The notes: generated by a model not told the origin, from the sequence alone. Numbered from the stretch's first letter, positions 43,830 through 55,691 are shown. The stretch is DNA of 64,000 nucleotides from Oscheius dolichura (GCA_932521035.1 OW051492.1:4030001-4094000); one strand, 5' to 3'. Program-made: numbers and translations.

Positions 43830-45340
43830 GGCTTGGGGAAGGGAGACTATGGCTGAACTACTTGCCAACGGTGGAATTTATACCTCAGGGAAGTCGTCGG
43901 CCCCGCCCAGCACATTGAAATCCGGCCCGACGTCTCCGGTCCGTCTCCTGATAGCCGCCGTTGTGCAATGGCGCGAGGATCGACGCGGATTTACAGCTGC
44001 CGGCGGCGAGGATTACGCGAACAAGCAACTAAGCGAGAAACCCGTCTGGTAAGCACAAAAGGGAGCTCAGCCAGGAGGAGGACGATGGACAGGGGGGATT
44101 TTGGCAGATCGAGAGGGAAACTGGTACCAGGACTTGCGCAATACAAGAAGAGAACAAGCCGAAAAGTCATGGATCTATTTTTGAAGGGGTGACAGGTGGA
44201 GGCTCACTTGTCGAGACTGCCTCACGGGTCGGTCGGTCCGAAAGTGCAATGGACAGGCCTGGAGCCGGCATCTTCATGATCACGGCGGATCTCCCAGCCA
44301 GATAAGTTTAATGCTGGCCGAATGCCGGCAGGGTCACCTCCACCGGCTGCTGAGATTGTACCGGGGTCACCTCGTCCTCATCTAGTCTCTGTCCAGCTCC
44401 TCCTGGCCACCTTTCCGTGCCCGTCTGTCTCCTGTCTCCACATCATACGCTATCCGTGTTGCCAAAAAACGTCTCATAAATCTCTGCGGTCATTCCGAGC
44501 CCTGTGGTCATTTGCACGGCCAAGAAATGATTTACGAATAGGCCGGATCCGTTTTCACTTTTTGCCGACGGCACAAGGAAGCCTTGGCAAAACCTGTTGG
44601 CTCATTAGCATAGACGTACGTGTGGTCAGCCAAGGGAAACATGGGAATGGGCGACTGGTCTGATAGCTTTCACTCGAGACCGATCATACTCTTGGCAGGA
44701 AATTTGAGGAATATTTCTCTAGGAAACACCTAAAACACCTGAAACAGTTGAATTTTTATTGCAGTGGCCCTCCAGCTCAAACTGTGAACGGAGGCCAGGG
44801 AAGTGTTGGGAAGAAAACGAAGAAATGGAAAGGCGATTAGGGGGAACGGGAGGAGGACTAATGACAGAGGATAGAAGGGAGAGACAGTGTAGAAGCGTCA
44901 CCGGTAGACGCGAAGAGGCAGGGGGACAACGAGGAGCAGAGCATTAATTAGGGGAGCGTTCAGAAGACGAAGGAGCAGAGAAGCTGGTGGAGATGGAAAT
45001 ATACAGAGTGGGGGTAGTGGACAGTGTGACTGACACAGTATGGGGCAATCTGGAGATGATCCCGACGCTTCTGTCTCCAAAGCGATCCCTTCCCGTCGCA
45101 GTTCAAACCATAACCCCGGGTCATACTGCACACTGTCCCGCTTGTGGCCGAATTGTTCTTGGCATCGTCTAATCATTTCATCCCCGCTCTTTTATCTTTC
45201 TCCTCTGTCCGTGGACTTTCCCCCCGTCCTCCTAATCCTCTTCCACGTTTTTCCCCGAGTCAGACCATCTTCTGTCCGTCTTGCCCTCCCTCACTAATCC
45301 AACCAAACCAACCGACTGCTTTGTCCCTTTTACTCGAGTT
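43830..45340. other. Intergenic, no gene supported
   Basis: Purine-rich and mixed sequence of about 1.5 kb. Several short frames exist on both strands, none with domain content or splice structure. Confidence 0.45.
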
Positions 45341-45352
45341 GTCCCTGTTTGC

Positions 45353-45719
45353 AGATGGGCTTTTCCTCCCAGGAGACAACTGTCTTCCCGGGTCAACTCC
45401 TATCTCCTGCCCCGTGACCATCGCCAATGACGAGTCGGTCCGAAAATGATCATCGTCGACCACTTTCCGGGCACCTTGGCCAACTGCCAGATCACTGGTG
45501 TCCCCGGCCATCGCTCGTTATCGTCTTCCTTTCGCGTCACCCCATTGTTCTTCAAAGATTTGCCCTTATCAGGGGGGCCTCTGCTTCGTCTCAACTCCTC
45601 TGGCCCCTCTGCCGCCCAATGTCCCGCCAGCTGACTTGGCGGTTATCACCAACCTACCAGGAGGACATAAAGTACTTCTGGTTACCGCAAATGGGGCTAT
45701 CAATTGGGTTCGACGATAA
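45353..45719 (+). other. Possible small spliced gene upstream of PNP
   Basis: Protein-like patches occur in order on the plus strand: DGLFLPGDNCLPGSTPISCPVTIAND after a TTTGCAG acceptor (45354), MIIVDHFPGTLANCQITG (45446 on), and LAVITNLPGGHKVLLVTANGAINWVRR ending in TAA at 45717-45719. They lie in different frames, and I could not find a unique set of introns. Together they suggest a short secreted or extracellular protein. The third patch is the most convincing. Confidence 0.3.
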
Positions 45720-45837
45720 GAATTGACTGATAACGAGACCACTTGTTTCCATTGGTCTCTCCTCCTCTCTTGCAGGAATCACCCATCGTCTCCTCTTTCT
45801 CTCATTCCTATTCTCGTTCATTTCAGAAGCAGTCGCC

Positions 45838-46959
45838 ATGCCTCCCCACACGGAGCATCCTCCCGTCAAGTGAGTCCCTGTCCCATCCTCCCCTAACCAA
45901 CTCCTTCCAGTCCCCGTAATTATGACGAGTTCGAGCTGGTGGTCGAGTCCATCCGGCAGCAGATTGGTGCTGATAAAGCCGTCGCCGAGGTAGTCCACTT
46001 CTCCAACCTCTCAGCAATCTCCCCAATTTCAGATAGGAATCATCTGCGGCTCAGGCTTGGGTCCAATTGGAGATGCCATTGAGAACCCCGTCATCCTTCC
46101 CTACGAGAGGATCCCCGGCTTTATGAAGCCTCGAGTGGCTGGCCACAAAGGGAACCTCGTCTTTGGAACCCTCTCGGGGAGGAGGGTCGTCGCCCTCCAG
46201 GGTCGCTTCCACGCCTACGAGCACGGGATGAACCTCGCCTTGGTAGGGACCCGCCAGCCAAGATAGAGAGGATATGTTTAGTGTGCCCTCCCTGTCCGAG
46301 TTATGCATGCGCTGGGCTGTAAGACTCTAATCGCCAGCTGTGCCGCCGGAGGAGTGCGGCCAGAGTATAAGGTCGGACAATTCATGCTGATCAAGGTAGA
46401 GACGTCTCTCCCGAGGAGGATACCTTTCCTTTCAGGACCATATCAGTTTCCCCATCCTTGCCGGGTTTTCTCCGCTGGTCGGAGTCAATGACCGCCGCTT
46501 TGGGGAGCAGTTCGTGTCCCTGCATCAACTCTATGACAAGGAGTTACGGTAGGGACGGGGTCTTCCTTTTACAAAGAACTATTCCAGTCTGCTGGCTCAC
46601 AACGTAGCAGCCTCGCTTTCCCTGACCCTGCACGAGGGCATCCTCTCGCAGTCGGCCGGCCCTCAATACGAAACTCCGGCTGAAGTGGCCGCGCTGCAGA
46701 AGATGGGAGTCGACTGTGTCGGAATGTCCATCGCCCACGAGGCCACCGTGGCCAAGCAGTGTAAGATGAGGGTCATGGCCTTCTGTCTCATCACAAACAA
46801 GTGAGTTGGCCCCGTCCTACAGTATGACAAGATATCTCAAGAGCCAACACGGACGCCGACGACTCCAATTTCGTATGCCACGAGGAGGTCCTCGAAGCGG
46901 CCCAGAAGGGCGGTGAATTGGCCACGTCCTTTGTTAGAGCCTTCGTGAAGGAGCTATGA
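45838..46959 (+). CDS. pnp: Purine nucleoside phosphorylase
   Basis: A trimeric PNP of the salvage pathway that splits (deoxy)inosine/guanosine with phosphate. Exons encode YDEFELVVESIRQQIG, then IGIICGSGLGPIGDAIENP, the GSGLG phosphate loop. Next come IPYERIPGFMKPRVAGHKGNLVFG-like sequence, GRRVVALQGRFHAYEHG (family consensus GRFHxYEG, here with an extra His-Gly step), MHALGCKTLIASCAAGGVRPEYKVGQFMLI, DHISFPILAGFSPLVGVNDRRFGEQF and LTLHEGILSQSAGPQYETPAEV (usual GPSFETPAE). Then CVGMSIAHEATVAKQCKMRVMAFCLITN gives the purine-binding Glu and Asn, and SNFVCHEEVLEAAQKGGE leads to FVRAFVKEL and TGA (46957-46959). Seven or eight exons have introns of about 35-45 nt. The first exon is only MPPHTEHPPV, after a TTTCAG acceptor. 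Some otherwise conserved Ala-Gly positions differ (CAAGG for NAAGG), so substrate preference could be altered. Confidence 0.9.
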
Positions 46960-46960
46960 C

Positions 46961-47001
46961 TTTATTATTATCACAAAATAAAAATCCCGTAAAGCGAAGA
47001 A
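46961..47001. terminator. Overlapping poly(A) signals of PNP and Drosha
   Basis: AATAAA on the plus strand at 46977-46982 serves PNP. On the minus strand AATAAA reads at 46961-46966, beyond the Drosha stop (47002-47004) and directly behind the PNP stop. The two 3' ends must overlap. Confidence 0.6.
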
Positions 47002-50000
47002 TTATTGACGTTGATAGTATTGAGCAGCGGGGGCGGACTGGTAGACTGGCATGAAGGGCTGTTGAGGCACAAAGGAGACATTGGGGAACTGAGCATAGGG
47101 AGGCACCATGGGGTAGACGGGGTAGCCGGGGAAGGGCAGGGAGTAGGGGTGCTGGTAGGGGGACGAGGGAACGGCCTGGGTGGGAAGGGGGAAACTCATC
47201 AGGGAGGGGATAGCACCTTGCTGGGCACATGGGGGCACACGCTTCTTGAACGACGAGCCGGGGCGACTCTAGATTGGATACTGTATAATAAATTGTAAAG
47301 GAGACTCACGTAGTCGGGGTCGGAATCGCCGAGAAGAGGTCGGATGGCCTCGAGCCCGTGTTTGGCAGCCTCCATCTCGGCCGAGTGGAGGGTGGAGCCG
47401 ACTCCTTCGGCCAGTTTCTTGTTCCGGAAAAATACTCCGACCGTATAGACGCGGCTGTTCGTGGGGCCTGTCTTGGACAGCATTCTGTAATATTCTGTAT
47501 TCTGAGGGGGATGCCCTCCACCTGTATAGCGGACATTCGGGCTTCTTGGACGTGACCTCTCTCAGGGCGAGGCAGGCGTGTTGCAGCTGGGACTTTTCGT
47601 CGGACCAACGCTTTTGAACCAGATAGAACTGAAACAAAGCTGTTGAACTATAAACAGAAAGATCCACCTTCAATCTGGGCAGGAACATGATCCGGACGAA
47701 GTTCTCGCAGTACTGCATGCCGCCGTCGACGAAGATCGCCCCGAGGAGAGACTCCACCAGGTCGGCCTTGTCCTTCATCTTTATCTCCATCCCGTTGTCG
47801 TGCTTCCTCGAGGGTTTAATCGTGTGCCGGTGGAAGCCGAGCTCGTCGCTGATCAAGGCCTAAAGGAGACCTCTTGTCTGACGGGTTGCCCTCCTACCTG
47901 TGTCCTGTTGCTGACGATACACGTCCTCAGGAGGGAGAGGTGGCCTTCGTTGTGGTAGGGGAAGTGGCGGTAGAGATACTCGGACACCAGGAGCTGGAGG
48001 ACCGTGTCCCCGAGCCATTCCAGCCGTTGGTTGTGGCCTCTGAAATGCATCGTCTCCTCCACTACCACCAGGCATACCTAGTCAAGTCATTGTAAGGAAT
48101 ACACCGCCTTGTGAAGGCCTTGGCCAGTAGGCGGATGTGTTTGAATCGGTAGCCGATGATCTCCTCCAGCTCCACCAGAGTCTTCAATATGGGGATCTGC
48201 TCTATCAGGTGGCGATCTCCCTCGGGGTGGTCGACCACCAGGTCGTGTTGGTTGAGCCTGTCCCAACGGAGCTTTGACTCTGAATCGCCAGCCCACATTG
48301 CGTTAGAGAAGATTCTGTCGGCCTCCTCCCCCGCCGAGTCGAGGTAAATGGCTCCCATGATGGCTTCGAAAGCATTGGCCAGTGCATGGCGGAAGTCATC
48401 CTCGTGGCACAGGTCCGGTCCATGGGCAAACAGAAGATAATGTTGGAGGTCCATCTTCTGAAACCATTCCTTTATATATTTTAATAACTTAAATTGAATA
48501 CCCTAGCCAACTCGGCGAGATTTCTGTTCTGGACAATGGCACTGCGATAGCTGGCGAGGCCGCCCTCTTGGTGGTGGGGGAACATGAAGAAGAGCCGATT
48601 GGTCACTATCTGGAATCAGGGGTCAAAGAATCGGGGAAAGGGACGGGTTACCATCTCCACGACGGCATCCCCGAGGTATTCGAGTCGTTCGTTATGAACA
48701 ATCTGGTTGGTTTTGACTTTCAACCCGCCGGAGAGGATCTGCTCTGCCATCCGGGGACCGCCGCCTAAAATGACAAGTCACATACATTCTCTACTGTTTT
48801 TCTTTCTCTTTTCCATTTTGAATAACACCTGTAAAAGAGGGCGAACACTCTCCCTCACCACGAAAAACTCACCATGGTGAGGGAGAGTGTTGGCTGTAAA
48901 AGAGATAACTTTGCATAGACACCGCGTTACCTGAAGATGGTCGGAGGAAGGTCGAATAGAATAGAAACGAACCGGAGACAACTGGGGGGACGTATCCACC
49001 GGCCAAAAGAACAAAGGATCTTTGGTGGCAGGTGAGATTCTGTCCTCGTATTGTCTCGGCCACGGGGGCGACCAACCACACGGACAACGGAGGGGCACTT
49101 ACCCAATTTCCGGATGTCTTCTGACTTCTCCTGCTTGAATACCCGCTTATATCCACACGTCAGCAGGGCATTCCTCGCATGGTCCGACGTCATCCCGAAA
49201 TTTTGCTGAAAACTCTATAAGAGGAGGACGTGGGGAGGATACCTTGAAGGACGGGTGGATGAGGGCTAGTTCCAGCAGACCGCGGTTCTTGAACCTGTAG
49301 TCGATCTTCTCTTCCAATTTGTCGAAGGAGAGGTGCAGCCGAGCATGGAAACAGGCCAGCGACAGGGTCAATACATGGGTCACCACGTCTGCCATGAATC
49401 CTGTCCGGAAGAAGTTCTCCGTGGAGAGGAGCAGCTGCAGGGAACGGAGACTCGAACTGAAAGGGGATTGTTGGGGATGGCCGGGGAGAGGGTCAACTTG
49501 ACTGCCTTCATCTCCTCCATCTTGCTGGTCAAGTTGCGGATCTGCTCGATCTCCGCCTCGAGGGGCACCTTCTTCATCCTCATCACCTTCCGAAGCTTGT
49601 TCACCCTCTTCTGGAGGGCCTGCTGCTCAGCCAGGTTGATGCTCAAGTAGGCCGGACATCTGAAGACATTTCTGTCCTAGAGAAAAACAGTAGCAGCTGA
49701 CCTGTTAGTCTTGTGTTCGAGTTGGGGGAAGCAGTCTTCCGGGCCCCATAGCAGCCCGTCCGCTCTCAGCGTGGCTGGCCTCTTGGTAGGATTCATGAAC
49801 AAGGAGTATTTGTGGTCCCGGGCGAACTTCTTCCGCTGTTCCTCGTCCCATCTGGCCGTCTCCGCGGCCTCCTTCGAATTCATCAACGGCCGGAAGACCG
49901 TCTTCAAATAGTCCAAAACGGCAGACATCGGAGCGATGGCATGCGCCCCTTCTAAAACACGGCACTTTAAAGAGTACAGTAGAAAATGACCTGTATACGC

Positions 50001-51686
50001 GATATAGCGGGGCATGAAGTGGTAGATGGGACAGGTGTCCTCGTCGTCCACTTTGGGAAAACGGGGGAAGTCGTAAAATTCGAGGACATAGTCCAGGAGG
50101 TATGCACTGAAGGCCTCCAGCTCGGCTACCGTGAATCCCTGAAATTGTTCTGTCTAAAAGTATCTGCCAATGGAGCACCTCGGGGACAGGCTCTTGTACA
50201 AATTCGAAGTCGATCTCCGTGTTCCAGCGACAGATCGGCGTCTTGGGGAACATGGCCGGCAGTGGCCGGTGGAAGAAGACCTACATAATAAATGAGACTC
50301 GAGGATGGCTACAGTGCTCACGGAGAAGCCTTTAAATGTGTAGAGGATATTCTCGTGTCGCAGGGTCGAGCAAGGGAAGCCAGGCTGGTTGACGGCATTG
50401 TTCACTGTCAACACGTAGTGATACAGACGGTCCGCGTTGCTGAATCGGATTCAATTTAAATGGGAGGGGAGGGGATCTACTTGGAGTTGGGATTACAGCG
50501 GGGGATACTCTCCTCTCCGATGAATTTCTCATGACGGATGCCTTCTTTCCGATATTTCGGGGGACAGCGGCAGACGGCACCATCGTTCGTCTGAAGTCTT
50601 TATCTCAATGGAAGAAGAATGGCCAACCATGTCGGGCTCGTTGAAGATGAGTGAGCGGTTCAGGGCGGCCGGATGGTTCTGTTTTCTCTCGATCTCCTTC
50701 CGGAGCAGCTCCTTGTTCCGTCTTCTCGTACTCATCTTCGGAGAGGCGGTCTTCTCATCCTCCGAGGAAGAGGACGAACTGCTGGACGAGTCCGACTCTT
50801 CGGTGTCTCTGCCACCTGGAAGTGAGTTTCTATGAGATGGGATAGGACTTGCATCGGCAGGCGGAGTGGGTCGGAGGAGCTGGATTCATGGCACACTGTG
50901 GCTGGCTCTGTCTCTTCTCCTTCAGGTAATCCAAGACCCTCTCGTTGAACGTGGCCAGGATGTTCCTCTCCACATGAGAGGAATACACACACCCGTCACT
51001 CTAAGATGTCCTCTCCTTCTGTCCAACTGATCCCACCTTTAGATAGCCACTCTTCAGTACCCGGGCAGACGGCGCTTGGTTTCTGATCTTCATAGTCTCC
51101 GGGTCGAACGGGGAGTCCGGATTCATGACCACGACCTCGTCCATGAACTGTTCAATGAAAGGCAGGTCTGAATACGGTAATACGGAAAAGAGACAGCGGT
51201 CACCTTCTTTCTTCTGTACGGTCTTCACCGGAGATGGCTCCTTCTCCTCTACCTCCTCGGCTTCCTCCCGTTTCCTCTTCTCCTTCCGCCTCTTCTCCTC
51301 CTTCCATCGTTTTTCTGCCTGTTCCCCAAAGACCAAGTCTCCCAGTGTGCCGGCAACTGGCTTCTAAATAACTTTGACTGGGGAAGAGGAGGCCGCCTAC
51401 CTCCCGTCGGCCGCTGTCTCTGCTCCTCGACCTCTTCCTCGATCTCCTCTCGGGACTTCTTGATCTCGCTGAGAATACGTTCTAATACCGGAGAGACAAT
51501 CTAAAGCGTACCTTTTTCCTTACTACTTGAACTGTTTGGCCGACTGCTCGACCTCGAAGAAGATGATGAATTGTACCGGTACTTTAATAGACTTATTTAT
51601 ACGGTTATCTTTACAGAACTCACGTCTTTCCGATCCGAGGGGGAACAATCCCGTGTTTTGCTGTGACTAGAGGGACGACTCGGCAT
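47002..51686 (-). CDS. drsh-1: Drosha, nuclear RNase III of microRNA biogenesis
   Basis: The Microprocessor endonuclease that crops pri-miRNAs with DGCR8/PASH-1. Start 51686 (MPSRPSSHSKTRDCSPSDRK), then an Arg/Glu/Ser-rich N-terminal region (REEIEEEVEEQRQR, EQAEKRWKEEKRRKEKRKR). The central domain includes NILATFNERVLDYLKEKR, MSTRRRNKELLRKEIERKQNHPAALN, MPRYIAYTGHFLLYSLKCRVLEGAHAIAPM and INLAEQQALQKRVNKLRKVMRMKKVPLEAEIEQI. RNase IIIa: LALIHPSF, IVHNERLEYLGDAVVE, FEAIMGAIYLD. RNase IIIb: HNQRLEWLGDTVLQLLVSEYLYRHFP, ADLVESLLGAIFVDGG. Both domains keep the acidic catalytic residues. A dsRBD follows (RVYTVGVFFRNKKLAEGVG ... HSAEMEAAKHGLEAI). The last exon adds a basic patch and a Pro/Tyr/Gln-rich tail ending PAAQYYQRQ. 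Introns are mostly 40-60 nt, with one of about 330 nt. Confidence 0.93.
48844..48891. repeat. Perfect 17-bp hairpin in a Drosha intron
   Basis: AACACTCTCCCTCACCA (48844-48860) and its exact inverse TGGTGAGGGAGAGTGTT (48875-48891) are separated by a 14-nt loop. Both sides are bordered by a short direct repeat TGTAAAAGAG. The hairpin lies inside the unusually long intron (about 48768-49102) that splits the RNase IIIa coding region. Confidence 0.8.
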
Positions 51687-52003
51687 TTTTACCCGTTATT
51701 CATATGACCTGGAACAATATTTCTCGGAGGGAAATTATTATAGTTGGGATAGTTTAAAAAACAGGATGATATTTTTTAATAAATTGGGATAACTAACATA
51801 AAAGGAGGAAGAAGCGATTGGGAAGGAGACGCGTTTCTAAACGGCGTGCAAGCGAAAAGGTGGAACTTCGAATTGGCCCGGGGGTAGAGTCGAGTCCAAA
51901 TGGACTGTCATCTCTCGTATTCTATTCTATTCTCCGCAGGGCGGCATCTCCTTGTCTTCTATTCCGGGTGAGCTTACCTTTACCGCGAATAATCTGTTTA
52001 GAT

Positions 52004-53130
52004 ATGAGTCGTGTCCCCCTAAAGGTCCTGGTCACCGGAGCTGCCGGTCAGATTGGGTATTTCGTCAGCCTACGGGAGAAAAAGGAGATGTCTTCGATCA
52101 GGTAGGGCTACAGTAACCCAAGAAGATCTGTTCAGGATTAGTCAGTCGCTCTGGTATTGCTGAATATCCGCCGGATGGTAGAAGTGCTGGAGGGACTCAA
52201 ACTGGAGCTGGAAGACTTCGTCTTCCCCAGTCTACGAGGTGGTACTCCTTTTCTCCATAAAAATGGGTTGTAGGGGTCCACACGGTGACGAGTGAGAAGG
52301 AGGCCTTCCAAAGGGTGGACTGCGCCTTCCTGGTGGGGATCATGCCGAGGGGGGTCGGCATGGAGAGGACGGATCTTCAGGGCACGGGGAAAACCCTGGC
52401 CGACTACGCCAAACCGACCACCAAGGTAGCCGCCAGTCCCCCAACCCCCTCCTTTCCAAGCACTCGTGGTGGGCAATCCGGCCAACACAATCCCGTTTAT
52501 CTGAGCCCACTTCACCAGAGACAAGATCCCAGCCAGGAACTTCTCGGCCATGACCCACCTGGATCCAAGTCTCTCCCTTTTTGTCCTTTTTCAAACTGTC
52601 ACTTGCAGGTGGCCAAGAAGGCGGGGATTCCAATAGGCAGTGCGAAGAATGTCATCATTTGGGGTAACCACTCGAGTGCCCAATTCCCGGATGTCCAACA
52701 CGCCCAGGTCTACAAGAACAGCCCGGCCTTCGACGCCTCGGCGGCCATCAACGACCCGGACTACGCCAAGGGCCAGTTGATCACAGTGGGCAGACGGAAC
52801 TGACGAGCGGAGACCGTCCAACAAAGAGGATTGGAAATCATTACGTGGAGGAAACTGTCCTCAGCGATGTCTGCTGCCAAAGCGGCTTGTGATAATAGGG
52901 GAGACTGGCATTTTTTTTGGAACTCGACCCGTGGGCACTTTTCCATTTTGCAAATGAGTGTTCAGGGCGAGTGGATGTCGATGACAGCTATGATATTCCG
53001 GCAGGATTGGTGTTTTCCTTCCCCGCCATAATCAACGGATTGACTAAAGAGTGGAAAATTGTATAAGGGCGGAGTCTAGATGAATTTGCAAAGGAGAAGA
53101 TCAGAATCACGACAAGGGTTGAGTTAGTTT
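52004..53130 (+). pseudogene. mdh-1: Cytosolic malate dehydrogenase pseudogene
   Basis: Starts MSRVPLKVLVTGAAGQIGY, the NAD-binding loop of cytosolic MDH, then decays. Still readable in the right order are VLEGLKLELEDFVFPSLRG, AFQRVDCAFLVGIMPRGVGMERTDL (catalytic Arg loop), VVGNPANTIPFI, an AMTHLDPS stretch, KNVIIWGNHSSAQFPDVQHAQV (catalytic His), TVQQRG and RKLSSAMSAAKAACDN, and, in a shifted frame, IPAGLVFSFPAIINGL. Lesions include a frameshift after GQIGY, TGA inside the NPANT segment (near 52500), TGA near 52801 just before TVQQRG, a frameshift after about 52900, and TAA near 53064 where family members have Gln. Intron-like spacers (for example 52416-52450) remain, so it is a decayed gene or DNA-level duplicate, not a retrocopy. 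Confidence 0.85.
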
Positions 53131-53936
53131 CTAGAAATAGCTCATAGACATCCTTTGGGAACTTGAAGAGGAGCGAGAAGAGGCCCTTCAGTGCAGTTCT
53201 GAATAAAAAAATTGGAATAAACGAATCTTTTCAAAGTAATAAATTCTACATTCCAAAAATAAGTATTCCTTGTGGGTATTCCCTTGTTATCTTGTGTTTG
53301 TTCTCTCGTCAGAGCTGAGTAATCCTGGCAATTCATATAAGACGTGCGCATGCGCTTCTCCTTTCCAGAAACACAAATCATTGTTCCTTTTGCAATGTTT
53401 TTCTTCTTCCTATAGTCTGTTTCAAATGGAAAAACTTTTCCCGCGCGGTTCAGACCTTCAAATTTTTCAAGTTCAATTTCTTGCAAATTTTTCGATAATT
53501 GGATTTGACATAGATTCCAGCTATTTTTATGTTTTTGGGTAGCTTATACTTCGAATAAGCAAAAGCAGTAATAAAAACGATGACAACATATGTAAAATCC
53601 GCATAAATATGCATGCCAAACTTTGAGGTTGGGCCATCTAGACGGGAAAATACTCGACCTAGATTCGACTTTTCCTTTAAAAAAATTCAATTTTGAGTTT
53701 TTTGCATTTGAAATGGACTATATCTGTTTTTTGACGACCTGGCAGAAAAGCAATCTCCAAATTGCTGTCAACTAGAACCTGTTAATTTCGAACATTGATC
53801 AACACATTGTATCACAATCCTCAGTTCATTTTATTTTTACACGTTTTGTTCAATTGTCATGGCCTCTTTATAATCCAGTATACATTTGACTAATCTGTTT
53901 TGGCGTATGATTCTGTTCCCAAGTCTTTTTTCAGCA
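53131..53936. other. AT-rich intergenic region
   Basis: Composition changes abruptly from GC-rich to AT-rich near 53150. No coding signal was recognised; it probably includes the pyridoxal kinase promoter. Confidence 0.45.
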
Positions 53937-55242
53937 ATGACAACTGAAAAAGCCCTGTCCAGAGAGCGTCCTCAAAGAGTCTTATCAATTCAGAGCCATG
54001 TTGTTCATGGCTATGCTGGAAATAAATGCTCAGTTTTTCCGCTCCAGGTTAGTGTTTTTATTCTTCAGGCATGCAAAAATCAAAGGAAACGACATATTTT
54101 AGCTTCATGGCTTTGACGTAGACTTCATCAACAGTGTACAATACAGCAACCATGCGGGTAACGTCGAATATAAAACTCTTCCAAAAAGTAATTCTCTTAG
54201 TTCCGCTGGCTTCTAACCGTGCAGCGTTTGTTTAGTTTACATTAGTTCGAGCATATATTTCCCTTCCCTTTACAGCCCCTTATTTCAGGATATGAACACT
54301 TGACAGGGCAGAAGCTAACTGATGTAGAACTAAACAACTTATATGAAGGCTTGAAGTTGAATCGCATCAACAATTATACTCATATTCTGACCGGTTTGAT
54401 ACAAACTTTTTTTCAATTTTTAAAAATTTAGGCTACTGTGGAAATGTTAACTTTTTGCGGAAAATAGCCGAAATTGTAGCGGACCTCAAAAGGAAAGATG
54501 AAAGGACTATTTTCGGTTTGTTTCGTTTTGTGCAAATAAGAAGCAATTTAGTATGTGACCCCGTAATGGGAGACAATGGCCGCTATTATGTGCCTCAGGA
54601 ATTGCTTCCCGTCTATAAAGAGATGATTATTCCATTGGCAGATGTGCTAACTCCAAATGCGTTTGAACTTGGGTATGTTCATTTTTTCTTTCCTTTAAAC
54701 TACTGCAGGGAATTGACAAATTCAAAGATAAATACTGTTGATGAAGCTGTCAAAGGCATGGATGCAATGCATGAACGCGGAGTTCGGACTGTAGTTGTTA
54801 CTAGTGGCGTTGAAGGAGCTCAGTCTGGCGAAACTTTGGTGTGTTTTGCCAGTACATACGGTTAGAATATTTATAAATTTTCCCATTCTTTTTATAGATA
54901 AGGATACCAAAGAAAAGAAGCGGTACAAATTCTGTTTTCCAAGGCTTGAGGGGCAGTTTGTGGGGACAGGAGACACATTCACTTCGTTGCTCGTCGTATG
55001 GCTTACCGAATTAAATGGAGATGTAGCCGAAACAGTTAAACATGTTTTAGAATCTATGCAAGAGGTTTTGAAAAAGACTAGTCAATTTGCTCAAAGTGCA
55101 TTTCTTTGTTGCTTTGCAAACTTCTAATTTAGGTCAAGTAGATGCCAGCTCCCAGGCGATGTGTGAGTTACGACTAGTTCAATCGCGCCTTGAACTACTT
55201 GTTCCACCGGTGAACAAAGCTATAAAAGTCTCAGTTTTATAG
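53937..55242 (+). CDS. pdxk: Pyridoxal kinase
   Basis: A ribokinase-fold kinase that phosphorylates vitamin B6 vitamers to PLP. The ATG (53937) follows a TTTTTTCAG acceptor. Exons give [24 protein letters not shown], the classic first segment, [43 protein letters not shown] and [19 protein letters not shown]. These are followed by [20 protein letters not shown] sequence, [33 protein letters not shown], and [25 protein letters not shown] with the anion-hole GTGD and catalytic Asp. The last exon reads [24 protein letters not shown] and ends VSVL before TAG (55240-55242). About nine exons; AT-rich. All catalytic blocks are present. Expected role: supplying PLP to cytosolic enzymes. Confidence 0.93.
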
Positions 55243-55691
55243 AATCTTTGGTTGTTTCACGTCTTTTTTATATATATTGAATTATCATTCCTCTGTAATT
55301 CTTGTCAAATTTGAATAAAAGAATATTTTTGAAATTCTTATTATAGTGTTATGGAGTGAAAGAAGAAATTGGAAGCATGCGGCAAGAGATATTGTTCATA
55401 GTTTACGTGGTAATCTTCGAAAATTGAAAAGGCCACGTTTTTAGTGACATAGATTGACTGTTCCTGCAATAAAATATAGAAAAGGACGAGTTATGGAATG
55501 GTACAGAAGGGTTGGTGTGCCCGTGTCGGTCATCTGCATAATCCCCGCGTTTCCCTTTTTCAAACTGTTCCCAGACATCTGTTCCACTGTTGACTGTCCC
55601 TGTTTGTTTTGTCTGTTTTTGTCGCACTCCTTCCTTGTCTTTATCACTCGATAGAGCTTCCTTGTCCTCCCGCGGGCTGTCCTCTCTACAG

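Noticed and set aside
48844..48891. Hairpin considered as a pre-miRNA
   Set aside because: A 17-bp stem is too short for a canonical animal pre-miRNA, and the loop and flanks do not extend it.
52004..53130. Malate dehydrogenase as an intact gene with unusual tiny introns
   Set aside because: A removable 12-nt intron would be far too short, and the in-frame stops at conserved codons (near 52500, 52801 and 53064) are not removable by reasonable splices.
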